Shown: one piece after another, positions 45,621 to 54,678 of the stretch | Position numbering within the stretch: the stretch's first letter is position 1 | Layout: every line of letters starts with the position of its first letter | Source of the DNA: Sulfitobacter sp. 20_GPM-1509m | GTDB lineage: Bacteria; Pseudomonadota; Alphaproteobacteria; Rhodobacterales; Rhodobacteraceae | Assembly (NCBI RefSeq): GCF_000620505.1 | Contig: NZ_JIBC01000007.1 | Coordinates: 62,001 to 126,000, forward strand | Direction of reading: 5' to 3' | Length of the DNA stretch: 64,000 bases | Notes under the pieces: generated by a model | Databases searched by the model: none | The model's input: the letters and a program-made list of their open reading frames with translations, nothing else | What the model was told of the DNA's origin: nothing | Position numbers and translations under genes: made by a program

Positions 45621-46943
45621 ATGAGCGATTTCGATATGATGGACCTGCCTTCCGAGCTGGTCAAAAAACTGGCGGAAATGGGTCTGAAAGACCCGACGCC
45701 GATCCAACGCCAAGCCATCCCGCACGCCCTGAACGGGCGCGACGTGATGGGGCTGGCACAGACCGGCACCGGCAAGACAGCCGCCTTTGGCGTGCCGCTG
45801 GTGGCGCAGATGCTGCAAATGACGGGCCGCCCGAACCCGCGCACCGTGCGCGGTCTGGTGCTGGCACCGACGCGTGAGCTGGCCAACCAGATCATGGAAA
45901 ACCTCAAGGGTTTCTGTGCGGGCACACCGCTCAAGGCGCAGATGGTGGTTGGCGGCATGTCGATCAACCCGCAGATCAAGCGGCTGGAACGCGGTGTCGA
46001 CCTGCTGGTCGCCACGCCGGGCCGTCTGCTGGACCTGATGGACCGCCGTGCGGTGGACCTGCGCGAAACCACCTTCCTGGTGCTGGACGAAGCCGACCAG
46101 ATGCTGGACATGGGCTTTATCCACGACCTGCGCAAGATCGCGGCGGTGCTGCCCAAGGAACGCCAGACGATGCTGTTCTCGGCCACCATGCCGAAACTGA
46201 TGAACGAGATTGCCAACAGCTATCTCAACAGCCCGATCCGCATCGAAGTGAACCCTCCGGGCAAGGCCGCCGACAAGGTCACCCAAGAGGTGCACTTTAT
46301 CGCCAAGGCGGAGAAATCCAAATTCCTGATGGAGTTGCTGGACAAGCACCGCGACGAGCGCGCGCTGGTCTTTGGCCGCACCAAACACGGTATGGAGAAA
46401 CTCAGCCGGATGCTGGACAAGGCAGGCTTTGCCGCAGGCGCGATCCACGGCAACAAAAGCCAGGGCCAGCGCGACCGCGCGATTGCCGCGTTCAAATCGG
46501 GCGAGATCAAGGTGCTGGTGGCCACTGATGTGGCGGCCCGTGGTCTGGACATTCCCGACGTGAAACACGTCTATAACTACGAATTGCCCAACGTGCCCGA
46601 CAGCTATGTGCACCGCATTGGCCGGACCGCGCGCGCGGGCAAGGATGGTGCGGCAGTAGCGTTCTGCGCACCGGACGAGATTGATCAGCTGCGTGACATC
46701 CAGAAAACCATGGGCGTGAAGATCCCGATCGCCACGGGCCGTGCATGGGAATCTGTCGACCTGCCCGCCAAGGGCGGCAAGCCGGGTGGCAAACCCGGTG
46801 GCGGTCGTCGTCGCGGTGGCGGCGGTGGACGTCCTGGTGGCGGCGCCCCCGGTGGCGGTGGCGGCGCGCCTGCGGGCGGTGGCCCACGTCGTCGTCGTCG
46901 CGGTGGCGGCGGTGGCAAACCGGGCGGCAGCGCAGCGGCCTGA
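45621..46943 (+). CDS. DEAD-box RNA helicase with Gly/Arg-rich tail (RhlE type)
   Basis: A 440-residue helicase. Motifs in order: Q motif DPTPIQRQAIPHAL, Walker A AQTGTGKTAAF, PTRELANQ, TPGRLLD, VLDEADQMLDMGF, FSATMP, ATDVAARGLDIPDV and HRIGRTARAG. Residues after about 375 are a Gly/Arg/Pro tail (GGGRRRGGGGG, PRRRRRGGGGG), which binds RNA nonspecifically. It remodels structured RNA, often in ribosome assembly or cold adaptation. The start MSDFDMMDLP follows AAGGA; an upstream start would add 27 residues. A good terminator follows. Confidence 0.94.
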   Translation: MSDFDMMDLPSELVKKLAEMGLKDPTPIQRQAIPHALNGRDVMGLAQTGTGKTAAFGVPLVAQMLQMTGRPNPRTVRGLVLAPTRELANQIMENLKGFCAGTPLKAQMVVGGMSINPQIKRLERGVDLLVATPGRLLDLMDRRAVDLRETTFLVLDEADQMLDMGFIHDLRKIAAVLPKERQTMLFSATMPKLMNEIANSYLNSPIRIEVNPPGKAADKVTQEVHFIAKAEKSKFLMELLDKHRDERALVFGRTKHGMEKLSRMLDKAGFAAGAIHGNKSQGQRDRAIAAFKSGEIKVLVATDVAARGLDIPDVKHVYNYELPNVPDSYVHRIGRTARAGKDGAAVAFCAPDEIDQLRDIQKTMGVKIPIATGRAWESVDLPAKGGKPGGKPGGGRRRGGGGGRPGGGAPGGGGGAPAGGGPRRRRRGGGGGKPGGSAAA

Positions 46944-46967
46944 TCCCTGCGGATGATGGAATGAGAT

Positions 46968-47000
46968 TGGCCCGGACCTTTTGGTCTGGGCCATTTTTTT
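46968..47000 (+). terminator. Intrinsic terminator after the helicase gene
   Basis: TGGCCCGGACC pairs with GGTCTGGGCCA (one G-U pair) around a TTTT loop and is followed by a run of seven T. This is a clear Rho-independent terminator. It isolates the helicase gene from lysE downstream. Confidence 0.9.
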
Positions 47001-47117
47001 GTGGGTGAGTTACTCCGGCGCTGACTCACAATATGGCTCATGTGATCCCTCACAGACCAACAAATCGTTGACGCATCGCCACGATCCCGCAAAGCTGCTC
47101 CCAAATGGAGTTACCAT

Positions 47118-47726
47118 ATGTCACTTGAATTCTTTCTGACCTCGCTGGTTGTGGTCCTGCTGCCCGGAACCGGCGTCATCTACACGCTGGCCATCGGTTT
47201 GGGGCGCGGGTTTCGCGCCAGTGTCGCGGCGGCGGTGGGGTGCACGGTGGGTATCGTGCCCGCAGCCGTGGCCAGCATCATCGGGCTGGCGGCGCTCTTG
47301 CACACCAGTGCGCTGGCCTTTCAGGTGATCAAATACCTGGGCGTGGCCTATCTGTTTTACATGGCGTGGAAGCTGTTGCGCGACAAATCCGTCATGGATG
47401 TCTCCGAGAACGCGGAACCCGCCAGCTATGCGCGCATTGCGACCTCGGGTGTGCTTCTCAACATCCTGAACCCCAAGCTGTCGCTGTTCTTCCTGGCCTT
47501 CCTGCCGCAGTTCATCGCCCATGACGCCCCCAATGCCACCACCGCGCTTGTGGGGCTGGCGGGGGTGTTCATGGCGATGACATTCGTGGTGTTCGTAGCC
47601 TACGGCGCCTTTGCTGCCTTTGCGCGTGACTATGTGATCCAGAGACCATCGGTGATGACATGGATCAAGCGCAGCTTTGCGGGCACCTTCGGGCTGCTGG
47701 GGGCAAAGCTGGCGATGTCGAACTAG
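47118..47726 (+). CDS. LysE-family amino acid exporter
   Basis: A 202-residue membrane protein with about six membrane segments and the LysE/RhtB signature LLPGTGVIYTLAIGLGRGFRA near the N-terminus, plus NPKLSLFFLAFLPQF. It exports an amino acid or homoserine-lactone-like compound. GGAGTTACCAT precedes the ATG. Its TAG interlocks with the MBL gene stop on the other strand (CTAG). Confidence 0.9.
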   Translation: MSLEFFLTSLVVVLLPGTGVIYTLAIGLGRGFRASVAAAVGCTVGIVPAAVASIIGLAALLHTSALAFQVIKYLGVAYLFYMAWKLLRDKSVMDVSENAEPASYARIATSGVLLNILNPKLSLFFLAFLPQFIAHDAPNATTALVGLAGVFMAMTFVVFVAYGAFAAFARDYVIQRPSVMTWIKRSFAGTFGLLGAKLAMSN

Positions 47727-48454
47727 GCCGCGCGCGCTCGGACGGTTGAATTGCGCAGATTGGTGACATGATGCGCAATGGCCTGTGCGGGCAGTGGTCC
47801 GCCATGGCCAAGGAAGAACTGCCTGCACCCTCGGGCCAGCAGATGTTCAAGCGAAGCGATCACACCTGCGATGTCCTCTTCGAACGGCGGCGATTTGGGC
47901 CGGTCACGCAGCGCTATCCCGCCCAGCAAGATGCCCGAGGCCGCCAGATCCCCCGCGATCACCCGCCCGTCCTCCAACAGCACCGAAACCGACCCGGCCG
48001 TGTGTCCGGGCGTGTGCAGCACACGTGCCGAAAAACCGTAGTCTGACAGGTCCATGTCAGCGCCCTGAATGATCCGGTCGGGGCGGAAATAGTCGAACTT
48101 TTGCTGGATCGCGCCGGTTTTCTGGAACAGACGCCCGAAGGGCCCGCTGGGCCTTAGCACCGGTGCCTGACCCTGGCACAGCGGGATGTCATCCGCGTGC
48201 GCCATCAGGGGGGCCGACGACAGCCTGCGCACCGCAACGGCAGAGCCTGCGTGGTCAATATGCGCATGCGTCAGAACCGTCAGCGCCAGATCGGACCAAT
48301 CCAGTCCGCGCGCATGCAAAGCCTTTTCCACCTTTCGGGCCGCGTTCGGCAGGCCGGTGTCCACCAGCATGGCGCGACGGCCCTGAACAACCAGAAAGGC
48401 GTTCAACATGCCAAAGGGCAACATCGGGATCGTATCGACAAAGGTCTGTGTCAT
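47723..48454 (-). CDS. Metallo-beta-lactamase fold hydrolase
   Basis: A 243-residue MBL-fold enzyme. Metal-site motifs: LTHAHIDHAGS (HxHxDH), VLHTPGHTAGSV, VIAGDLAAS and FLGHGGP. The fold is used by glyoxalase II, lactonases and others; the sequence does not point to one. It is divergent from the HxlR regulator gene by about 95 bases, a common arrangement for a regulator and its target. Confidence 0.88.
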   Translation of the reverse strand: MTQTFVDTIPMLPFGMLNAFLVVQGRRAMLVDTGLPNAARKVEKALHARGLDWSDLALTVLTHAHIDHAGSAVAVRRLSSAPLMAHADDIPLCQGQAPVLRPSGPFGRLFQKTGAIQQKFDYFRPDRIIQGADMDLSDYGFSARVLHTPGHTAGSVSVLLEDGRVIAGDLAASGILLGGIALRDRPKSPPFEEDIAGVIASLEHLLARGCRQFFLGHGGPLPAQAIAHHVTNLRNSTVRARAA

Positions 48455-48548
48455 TGGGGCGTTCCTTGCTATCATTGCGACCTGAGATGCCTTTGCCATC
48501 ACGCGGGCTTTGGCCGCAATTGGGCACCTTTTGGTAACCGGAGACGCC

Positions 48549-48908
48549 ATGAAGGACACCACACAGGATCGCCAGCCGTGGCTGGACCCGGAAACGGGCA
48601 CTTGTCCCGTCGGTGAAACCCTGCGGTTGCTGGGGGGCAAACACGGTCCCAGCGTGCTGCATTGCCTGATGTCGGGTGAGATGCATTTTCTGGAACTGAC
48701 CCGCGCGCTGGACGGGATCAGCCGCAAGGTGCTGACCGCGCAGTTGCAGGAGTTCGAGCGCAGCGGGCTGGTTGCACGTATCGAAAAACACGACGCGCGG
48801 CGGCGGGTGGGCTATTCGTTGACCGCCAAAGGTTCCGATCTGGGCGCAATCCTGTCGCAGCTTTATGACTGGAGCCAGGCGCACCGGGACCGAGCGGCCA
48901 CGCGCTGA
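48549..48908 (+). CDS. HxlR-family transcriptional regulator
   Basis: A 119-residue winged-helix protein with the family cysteine (TGTCPVGETLRLLGGKHG), the helix-turn-helix region (MHFLELTRALDGISRKVLTAQ), and the wing LVARIEKHDARRRVGYSLT. HxlR proteins often sense reactive electrophiles through that cysteine. It is likely to control the divergent MBL-fold gene and perhaps the DMT transporter downstream. Confidence 0.9.
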   Translation: MKDTTQDRQPWLDPETGTCPVGETLRLLGGKHGPSVLHCLMSGEMHFLELTRALDGISRKVLTAQLQEFERSGLVARIEKHDARRRVGYSLTAKGSDLGAILSQLYDWSQAHRDRAATR

Positions 48909-48968
48909 CCCACATGCGCCGCAGCGGCACAATTGACTTCTGACCGGCAGGACCGCTTGGTGGCGGTC

Positions 48969-49844
48969 ATGGAACGCAAATCACATATCGACACCTTCGG
49001 CGCGGTGGCCCTTGTGCTTTTTGCGCTCAATCTGGCCTTTAACCAGGTGGTGGTCAAAGTCACCAACGGCGGCTTTGGTCCGGTGTTCCTGGCAGGCTTG
49101 CGGTCGGTTGGCGGTGCGGTTGTGCTGTTGGTATGGATGAAGGCACGCGGCGTGTCGTTCACCCTTCCGCGCAGCAGCATCACGGCCGGCGTGATTTCAG
49201 GTGCGCTCTTTGCCATTGAATTCATGTGCCTTTTTACGGCGCTTGACCTGACCACGGTGGGCCGCGTGTCGATCATTTTCTATTCGATGCCGGTGTGGCT
49301 GGCGTTGTCTGCCCATGTGCTGCTGCCTGCCGAGCGGCTGAGCAGGCTGCGTTCGGTCGGGCTGGTGCTGGCGATGGGCGGTGTGGTGCTGGCCTTGCTG
49401 GACCGCAGCAACGGACAGGCCTCGCTGCTGGGCGACCTGCTGGCGCTGTGCGGGGCGTTCTGTTGGGCGGCGATCGCGATGCTGGTGCGCGTCACTCCGC
49501 TGTCCCGTGTGCCGCCCGAGCAGCAATTGCTGTGGCAGTTGATCATTTCGGCCCCTCTGCTGGTGCTGGCGGCGCCGTTGTTTGGCGATCTGTTGCGCGA
49601 CGTGCAGCCCATCCACCTGTGGGGGCTGGCGTTCCAGATCGTCGCGGTGGCAAGCTTTGGCTTTTTGGCGTGGTTCTGGCTGATGTCGATTTATCCGGCA
49701 TCCTCGGTGGCATCCTTCAGCTTTCTGTCACCGGTGTTTTCGGTGATCCTGGGCTGGCTGTTGCTGGGCGAGCATGTGGGCTGGACGATCTGGGTCGCCC
49801 TGGCGCTGGTCGCGGCGGGGATTTTCCTGATCAATCGCAAGTGA
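48969..49844 (+). CDS. DMT-family (EamA) transporter
   Basis: A 291-residue protein with about ten membrane segments and two EamA repeats (ALNLAFNQVVVKVTNGGFGP and SIYPASSVASFSFLSPVF). The ATG is chosen because it directly precedes the first membrane segment; a TTG 36 bases upstream is also in frame. The substrate is unknown. It lies after the HxlR regulator gene in the same direction. A dispersed repeat copy follows. Confidence 0.85.
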   Translation: MERKSHIDTFGAVALVLFALNLAFNQVVVKVTNGGFGPVFLAGLRSVGGAVVLLVWMKARGVSFTLPRSSITAGVISGALFAIEFMCLFTALDLTTVGRVSIIFYSMPVWLALSAHVLLPAERLSRLRSVGLVLAMGGVVLALLDRSNGQASLLGDLLALCGAFCWAAIAMLVRVTPLSRVPPEQQLLWQLIISAPLLVLAAPLFGDLLRDVQPIHLWGLAFQIVAVASFGFLAWFWLMSIYPASSVASFSFLSPVFSVILGWLLLGEHVGWTIWVALALVAAGIFLINRK

Positions 49845-49853
49845 GGATGAGAG

Positions 49854-49918
49854 GGGTTTGGGGGCGCTGCCCCCCGGCCTTTGGCCGTCCCCCGGGATAT
49901 TTCTTGCCAAAAGAAAGG
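49854..49918 (+). repeat. Dispersed intergenic repeat, copy C
   Basis: GGGTTTG, the hairpin GGGGGCGCTGCCCCC, a second inverted part GGCCTTTGGCC, and CCCCCGGGATATTTCTTGCC followed by AAAAGAAAGG. It fills the gap between the convergent DMT and selO genes and ends one base before the selO stop codon. Confidence 0.85.
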
Positions 49919-49919
49919 A

Positions 49920-51338
49920 TTACGTACCGCAAAAGGTTGCGGGGACGATTTCCTGTTGGGTGGGCGGGCGCATCAGGTCAGGGTCAGATTTCGGATCAAA
50001 GGGCGCGGCCAAAGCGGTGATCTCACGCTCGAACGGGGCCATGTCGCCCGCGACGGCGGCTTCGATCATCTGCTCCATCCGGTGATTGCGCGGGATGATG
50101 CGCGGGTTGCTGCGGGCCATGAGGGCGGCAGCGTCAGGTTCGGAGGCGATGCGGGCCTGCCAGCGGCTGTTCCACGCATCAAAGGCGTCACGATCGGTGA
50201 ATTGGTCGCGGGCCGTGTCCGAGCCAAGCGCCGCGAATGTGTTGGTGAAATCCGCACCGTTCGACTGCATCAGGGCCAGCAGGTCCTCGATCAGCGGTTG
50301 ATCCTCGGGCGAGGGGGAGGACAGGCCAAGCTTGGCACCGAACCGTTTCAGCCATGCGGCCTGAAGTTGTCCGGGCATGGCGTGGACGATGGCGGTGGCC
50401 TCTTCGACCGCAGTGTCCATGTCGTCCATCTGCCGGATCAGGGCAGTGGCCAGTTGCGCGCAGTTCCACACGGCGATGCGCGGCTGGTTGCCATAGGCAT
50501 AGCGGCCCTGCTGGTCGATCGAGGAGAACACGCGCGCCTCGTCATAGGCGTCCATAAAGGCGCAGGGGCCATAGTCGATGGTTTCGCCCGAGATGGCGCA
50601 GTTGTCGGTGTTCATCACCCCGTGAATAAAGCCCACGGACATCCACGCCGCGATCAATTCGGCCTGTGCCGCGCAGACGGCGGCCAGCAGGCCCATGGGG
50701 CCGTCTGCCTGAGGATAGTGTCGCGCGATGGCGTAGTCGGTGAGGGTTTTGAGGTCTTCAATCTGTCCGCGATGGGCAAAGACCTGGAACGTGCCCACGC
50801 GCAGGTGGCTCGCGGCCACGCGGGTCAGCACGGCACCCGGCAAGGCACCTTGTTCGCGCCAGATCGGCTCGCCCGTGGCAACGGCGGCCAGCGCGCGTGT
50901 GGTGGGGATGCCAAGGGCATGCATCGCCTCGGAGACCACATATTCGCGCAGCACCGGACCCAGCCAGGCGCGTCCGTCGCCCATGCGGGAATAGGGCGTC
51001 GGGCCGGAGCCCTTGAGCTGAATGTCGCGGCGGGTGCCGCTCTGGTCGATCACCTCGCCCAGCAGCAGTGCGCGCCCGTCGCCCAGTTGCGGATTGAAGT
51101 TGCCGAACTGGTGCCCTGCGTAGAGCTGTGCCAGCGGGGCGGCACCATCGGGAACGGTGTTGCCCGCGAAAACGGCCGCGATCTCGTCCGCATCAGGGGC
51201 GTCGATGCCCAAGCGCGCGGCCAGAGCCGCATTGAACGCCAGCAGCGACGGCGCCTTGACCGCAGTGGGCGGTTGCGCGGTGTAAAAGCCCGATGGCAGG
51301 GCTGCGTAGGTGTTGTCGAAGGGGATGTGCATGGTCAT
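49920..51338 (-). CDS. selO: Protein adenylyltransferase SelO (YdiU)
   Basis: A 472-residue pseudokinase that transfers AMP to protein side chains, linked to redox stress. Family features: YAGHQFGNFNPQLGDGRALLLGE in pieces, LKGSGPTPYSRMGDGRA, VLTRVAASHLRVGTFQ, and GVMNTDNCAISGETIDYGP (the inverted active site). The C-terminal residues NPRIIPRNHRME match the family. This version ends in ATFCGT with a cysteine near the end (bacterial SelO has Cys in place of the animal selenocysteine). A repeat copy abuts its stop. Confidence 0.95.
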   Translation of the reverse strand: MTMHIPFDNTYAALPSGFYTAQPPTAVKAPSLLAFNAALAARLGIDAPDADEIAAVFAGNTVPDGAAPLAQLYAGHQFGNFNPQLGDGRALLLGEVIDQSGTRRDIQLKGSGPTPYSRMGDGRAWLGPVLREYVVSEAMHALGIPTTRALAAVATGEPIWREQGALPGAVLTRVAASHLRVGTFQVFAHRGQIEDLKTLTDYAIARHYPQADGPMGLLAAVCAAQAELIAAWMSVGFIHGVMNTDNCAISGETIDYGPCAFMDAYDEARVFSSIDQQGRYAYGNQPRIAVWNCAQLATALIRQMDDMDTAVEEATAIVHAMPGQLQAAWLKRFGAKLGLSSPSPEDQPLIEDLLALMQSNGADFTNTFAALGSDTARDQFTDRDAFDAWNSRWQARIASEPDAAALMARSNPRIIPRNHRMEQMIEAAVAGDMAPFEREITALAAPFDPKSDPDLMRPPTQQEIVPATFCGT

Positions 51339-51369
51339 GACCTTAACATAAGTGGCCCCGGCGCGGATT

Positions 51370-51819
51370 CTAGAGCATCCGCGTCATCAGGTGATAGCCA
51401 TCGCGCATCTGGAAGGCCGCGCGTTTGTAAAGCCGCTGCGCGGTCTCATTGCCGTCGGACACCTCCAGATGCAGCGCCTTCAGCCCTGCGGCACCCAGCG
51501 CACGGGGCAGGGCCATCAGCACCTCGGTTGCCACACCACGTCCGCGCACGCCTGGGCGGATATAAAGCTCGTCGACAAAGCCTTCCATGCCGCCGAATTC
51601 GACCGACCAGCCGAAACAGACGATGATATAGCCGATGGGCGCACGCGGCGGGCCGATCAGATAGGCAGCCCCGTGCGGGATGCCGTTCAGCAGCGGTGCC
51701 ACGCCCGCGCTGCGGCTTTCGGGCGTGCTGTCGATGCCTTCTTCGGTGTGGAACCGTTCAACCAGCGCCAGAAGGGCCGCAAGGTGGTCAGGGGCGGCCA
51801 GGGTCAGGGCGGCGCTCAT
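51370..51819 (-). CDS. GNAT-family N-acetyltransferase
   Basis: A 149-residue enzyme with the acetyl-CoA loop VDELYIRPGVRGRGVATEVL and C-terminal HLEVSDGNETAQRLYKRAAF. It resembles aminoglycoside- or peptide-type acetyltransferases but the substrate is unknown. Its ATG overlaps the nucleoside hydrolase stop by four bases, so the two are co-translated. Confidence 0.9.
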   Translation of the reverse strand: MSAALTLAAPDHLAALLALVERFHTEEGIDSTPESRSAGVAPLLNGIPHGAAYLIGPPRAPIGYIIVCFGWSVEFGGMEGFVDELYIRPGVRGRGVATEVLMALPRALGAAGLKALHLEVSDGNETAQRLYKRAAFQMRDGYHLMTRML

Positions 51820-52757
51820 AGCCGCGCGATCCGCTCGGTCAGGAGGGCAAAGAAGCCGTCGGCGTCAAGATCCCCGATAAAGGTGGCGTTGGGCGCACGG
51901 TCGGTAACGCGCCACCAGTCGGCGACGGTCATGCCCAGGGTCAGCTCGGAGGTGGTCTCGATCTGTACGTTGACGTGACGCCCCGAGAACAGGTCGGGAC
52001 GGATCAGGTAGGCGGTCACACAAGGGTCGTGCAGGGGGGCACCCGCGCTGCCGTATTTCTCCTTGTCGAACCGTTCAAAGAATTCGGTCATCTGGGCCAC
52101 GGCGATGCCCACCGGCGTGCCAAGGGCACGGAATGCGTCGTTGCGTTCGGCTGTGACCAGCGCCTTGTGTGTCACATCCAGTGGCATCACCACGATGTCG
52201 ATACCTGATCTGAACACGATATCAGCGGCTTGCGGGTCGACGTAGATGTTGAATTCAGCCGCGGGGGTGATGTTGCCCACCTCGAAATAGGCGCCGCCCA
52301 TCAGCACGATCTGCTGGATCTTTTCGGCAATATCCGGCGCGCGTTGCAGGGCCGTGGCGATGTTGGTCAGCGGCCCCAGCGGGCACAGGGTAACGGAGCC
52401 CGCCTCATGGGTGCGGATCGTGTCGATGATGTAATCCACCGCGTGCTGCTCTTGCAGGGGCATGGTCGGATCGGGCAGCGACGGGCCATCCAGTCCGGTC
52501 TGACCGTGCACGTGCTCTGCCGTCACCAGTGGACGGCCCAGCGGGCGGTCGCAACCGGCATAGACGGGAATGTCGGGCCGTCCGGCCAGTTCGCAAATGA
52601 TACGCGCGTTCTTTTCGGTCAGCGCCAGCGGCACGTTGCCTGCCACGGCAGTGATACCCAGAACCTCGATCTCGTCGGGGCTGCCCAGGGCCAGCAGGAT
52701 TGCGACGGCGTCGTCCTGTCCGGGGTCGGTGTCGATGATGATTTTGCGGGGCGGCAC
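51816..52757 (-). CDS. Nucleoside hydrolase (inosine-uridine preferring type)
   Basis: A 313-residue enzyme that splits ribonucleosides into base and ribose. The calcium-binding cluster is IIIDTDPGQDDAVAIL; later motifs are LCPLGPLTNIATAL, VLMGGAY and LHDPCVTAYL. The start is GTG, fixed by a perfect AAGGAG ribosome binding site six bases upstream; longer frames reach into the divergent gene and are rejected. It may be part of purine or pyrimidine salvage. Confidence 0.93.
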   Translation of the reverse strand: MPPRKIIIDTDPGQDDAVAILLALGSPDEIEVLGITAVAGNVPLALTEKNARIICELAGRPDIPVYAGCDRPLGRPLVTAEHVHGQTGLDGPSLPDPTMPLQEQHAVDYIIDTIRTHEAGSVTLCPLGPLTNIATALQRAPDIAEKIQQIVLMGGAYFEVGNITPAAEFNIYVDPQAADIVFRSGIDIVVMPLDVTHKALVTAERNDAFRALGTPVGIAVAQMTEFFERFDKEKYGSAGAPLHDPCVTAYLIRPDLFSGRHVNVQIETTSELTLGMTVADWWRVTDRAPNATFIGDLDADGFFALLTERIARL

Positions 52758-52885
52758 GGCGGGCTCCTTGGTCGTGAAAATATCCGCCCGTCGGCGTTGC
52801 GCGACAGTCGCAATTGGGGCCCGCGATGTCCAGAGGTGCCGGCGGAGCCTTGCGTAAAGACGCCTGCGCCGCGTATCGCTGTGAG

Positions 52886-53770
52886 ATGGCTGACGAGAAA
52901 CCTTTTTTCCTGCATGCGGGCGCCCACCGGACGGGCACGTCGTCGTTCCAGATGTGCCTGCATGACAATCGGGATGCGCTGCACGGGGCGGGCTATGATC
53001 TGGCCTATCCGGGGCGCGACGGGATTCCCACGGGCACCCTGGGCCTACGGCTGCCGGGACCAAGGCACGGGAGGGACCAGACCGAGCGATTTGCTGCGCG
53101 GGTTGCGGATGCCGTGACCGCGCACAGTCCCGATACCCACCGTCCGCTGATCCTGTCGGAGGAGAATATTCCCGGTCGGATGATGCATTTTACCCAAGGG
53201 CGGTTTTACCCCGCCTGCGAGGCGCGGTTGATGGCGCTGAAGGCGGGATTGCAGGGTCGCGTTGCGCGGGTGTTGTTCGTGCTGCGGCCTTATGACCAGC
53301 TTTATGTCTCGGGCTATCGCAAGCGGGCCGAGGACAATCGGGTCGCTGCGTTTGATGCGCTGCGGCCCAGATACATGGATATGGATCGCGGGTGGCCCGA
53401 GATTGTCGCGGCGTTGCGCGATATCCTGCAGCCCGAGCGGTTGCTGGTGGTGCCCTACGCGCGCCGCGGCAGCAGCGTCGAGGCGTTGCGGATGCTGGTG
53501 CCGGGGGTGGAGGGCATCGCCCTGCAAGAGCCGCAGCAGGTGGTGAACCTGAGTGCCACCGACGCGGGCCTGATGGCTTTGCAGGCGCGGTATCATGCAG
53601 GCGAGGTGCTTGAGCGGGCGCAATGGAAAGCGGTGATCGCGGACCACGCGCAGGATCGCACAGATCACGGGTTTGCGGCCTTTTCGGATGCAGAGGTCGC
53701 GGTGCTGACCCGGCGCTATGCCGATGATCTGGAGTGGATCGACGCGATGCAGGGTGTGACGCTGGCGTAA
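52886..53770 (+). CDS. Sulfotransferase-like protein
   Basis: A 294-residue protein with the P-loop-like motif FLHAGAHRTGTSSFQM, resembling the 5'-phosphosulfate loop of PAPS-dependent sulfotransferases. ARVLFVLRPYDQLYVSGYRKR contains the second PAPS motif (RPxDxxxSxY). The acceptor is unknown (polysaccharide, lipid or small molecule). It stands alone, divergent from the nucleoside hydrolase and convergent with mazG (11 bases apart). Confidence 0.78.
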   Translation: MADEKPFFLHAGAHRTGTSSFQMCLHDNRDALHGAGYDLAYPGRDGIPTGTLGLRLPGPRHGRDQTERFAARVADAVTAHSPDTHRPLILSEENIPGRMMHFTQGRFYPACEARLMALKAGLQGRVARVLFVLRPYDQLYVSGYRKRAEDNRVAAFDALRPRYMDMDRGWPEIVAALRDILQPERLLVVPYARRGSSVEALRMLVPGVEGIALQEPQQVVNLSATDAGLMALQARYHAGEVLERAQWKAVIADHAQDRTDHGFAAFSDAEVAVLTRRYADDLEWIDAMQGVTLA

Positions 53771-53781
53771 GGGGCTTTTGC

Positions 53782-54603
53782 CTAGGCTTTCAACGCCTTC
53801 TCAGCCGCCTTTTCCGCATCCCACAGCGCATCCATTTCGGCCAGATCGCTTTGATCGGGTGTCTTGCCCATTTCGGCCAGTCGCCGTTCGACGCCCTCGA
53901 ACCGGCGGGTGAACTTGGCGTTGGCGGCGCGCAGGGCTTCTTCGGGGTCGACACCCAGATGCCGCCCCAGATTGGCCATCACGAACAGCATATCTCCGAA
54001 TTCTTCCGTCACCTCGGCGTGGCTCAACGTCTCGCGTGCCTCGACCAGTTCGGCGGCCTCTTCTGTGATCTTGTCGATCACCTGATCGGTGTCGGGCCAG
54101 TCAAACCCCACGCGCGCCGCCCGTTTTTGCAGCTTTACCGCGCGCATCAGGGCAGGCAGGCCAATCGCCACGCCGTCCAGCGTGCCGCGCTGTGCCTTGT
54201 TCGCACGTTCGGCGGCCTTGATGACCTCCCAGTCCACGGTCTGCTGTTCGGCGGATTTGTCGCGGCTCTCGTCGCTGAAGACATGCGGATGCCGCGCGAC
54301 CATCTTGTTGCTGATGGTGCGCACGACCGATTGAAAGGTGAAATGCCCCGCTTCTTCGCCCATCGCAGTGTGATAGACCGATTGCAGCAGCAGATCGCCC
54401 AATTCACCCTCAAGCTCGGGCCAGTCGCGGCGCTCGATCGCGTCGGCGACCTCATAGGCCTCTTCGATGGTATAGGGCGCGATGCTGTCGAAATTCTGTT
54501 CGATGTCCCACGGGCAGCCGGTTTCGGGATCGCGCAGGCGGCGCATGATCTCCAGCAAACGCTCGATCCCGGCAGTTTGGTCGTGGATCAGATCGTTCGT
54601 CAT
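53782..54603 (-). CDS. mazG: Nucleoside triphosphate pyrophosphohydrolase MazG
   Basis: A 273-residue enzyme with two MazG domains. The first has DPETGCPWDIEQNF and TIEEAYEVADAIE with ELGDLLLQ; the second has KITEEAAELVEARE and EEFGDMLFVMANLGR. It removes non-canonical NTPs and can lower ppGpp stress. An ORF of 763 codons in this frame includes the gene but extends antisense across the M20 gene; the true start MTNDLIHD is inferred from family length. An alternative start lies 12 bases upstream. Confidence 0.92.
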   Translation of the reverse strand: MTNDLIHDQTAGIERLLEIMRRLRDPETGCPWDIEQNFDSIAPYTIEEAYEVADAIERRDWPELEGELGDLLLQSVYHTAMGEEAGHFTFQSVVRTISNKMVARHPHVFSDESRDKSAEQQTVDWEVIKAAERANKAQRGTLDGVAIGLPALMRAVKLQKRAARVGFDWPDTDQVIDKITEEAAELVEARETLSHAEVTEEFGDMLFVMANLGRHLGVDPEEALRAANAKFTRRFEGVERRLAEMGKTPDQSDLAEMDALWDAEKAAEKALKA

Positions 54604-54678
54604 TTCAGCCCCCATTGCAGCCCGCAGCACTTCGGTGTCAGATGCACCAAGCCGCAAATTGCCCAAGGAGTCCACCCA

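Noticed and set aside
46780-46935. Tandem or CRISPR-like repeats in the G-rich segment
   Set aside because: The repeats encode the Gly/Arg tail of the helicase, are irregular and have no spacers.
49920-49945. Selenocysteine at the SelO C-terminus
   Set aside because: The residue before the end is encoded by an ordinary cysteine codon; there is no in-frame TGA to be recoded.
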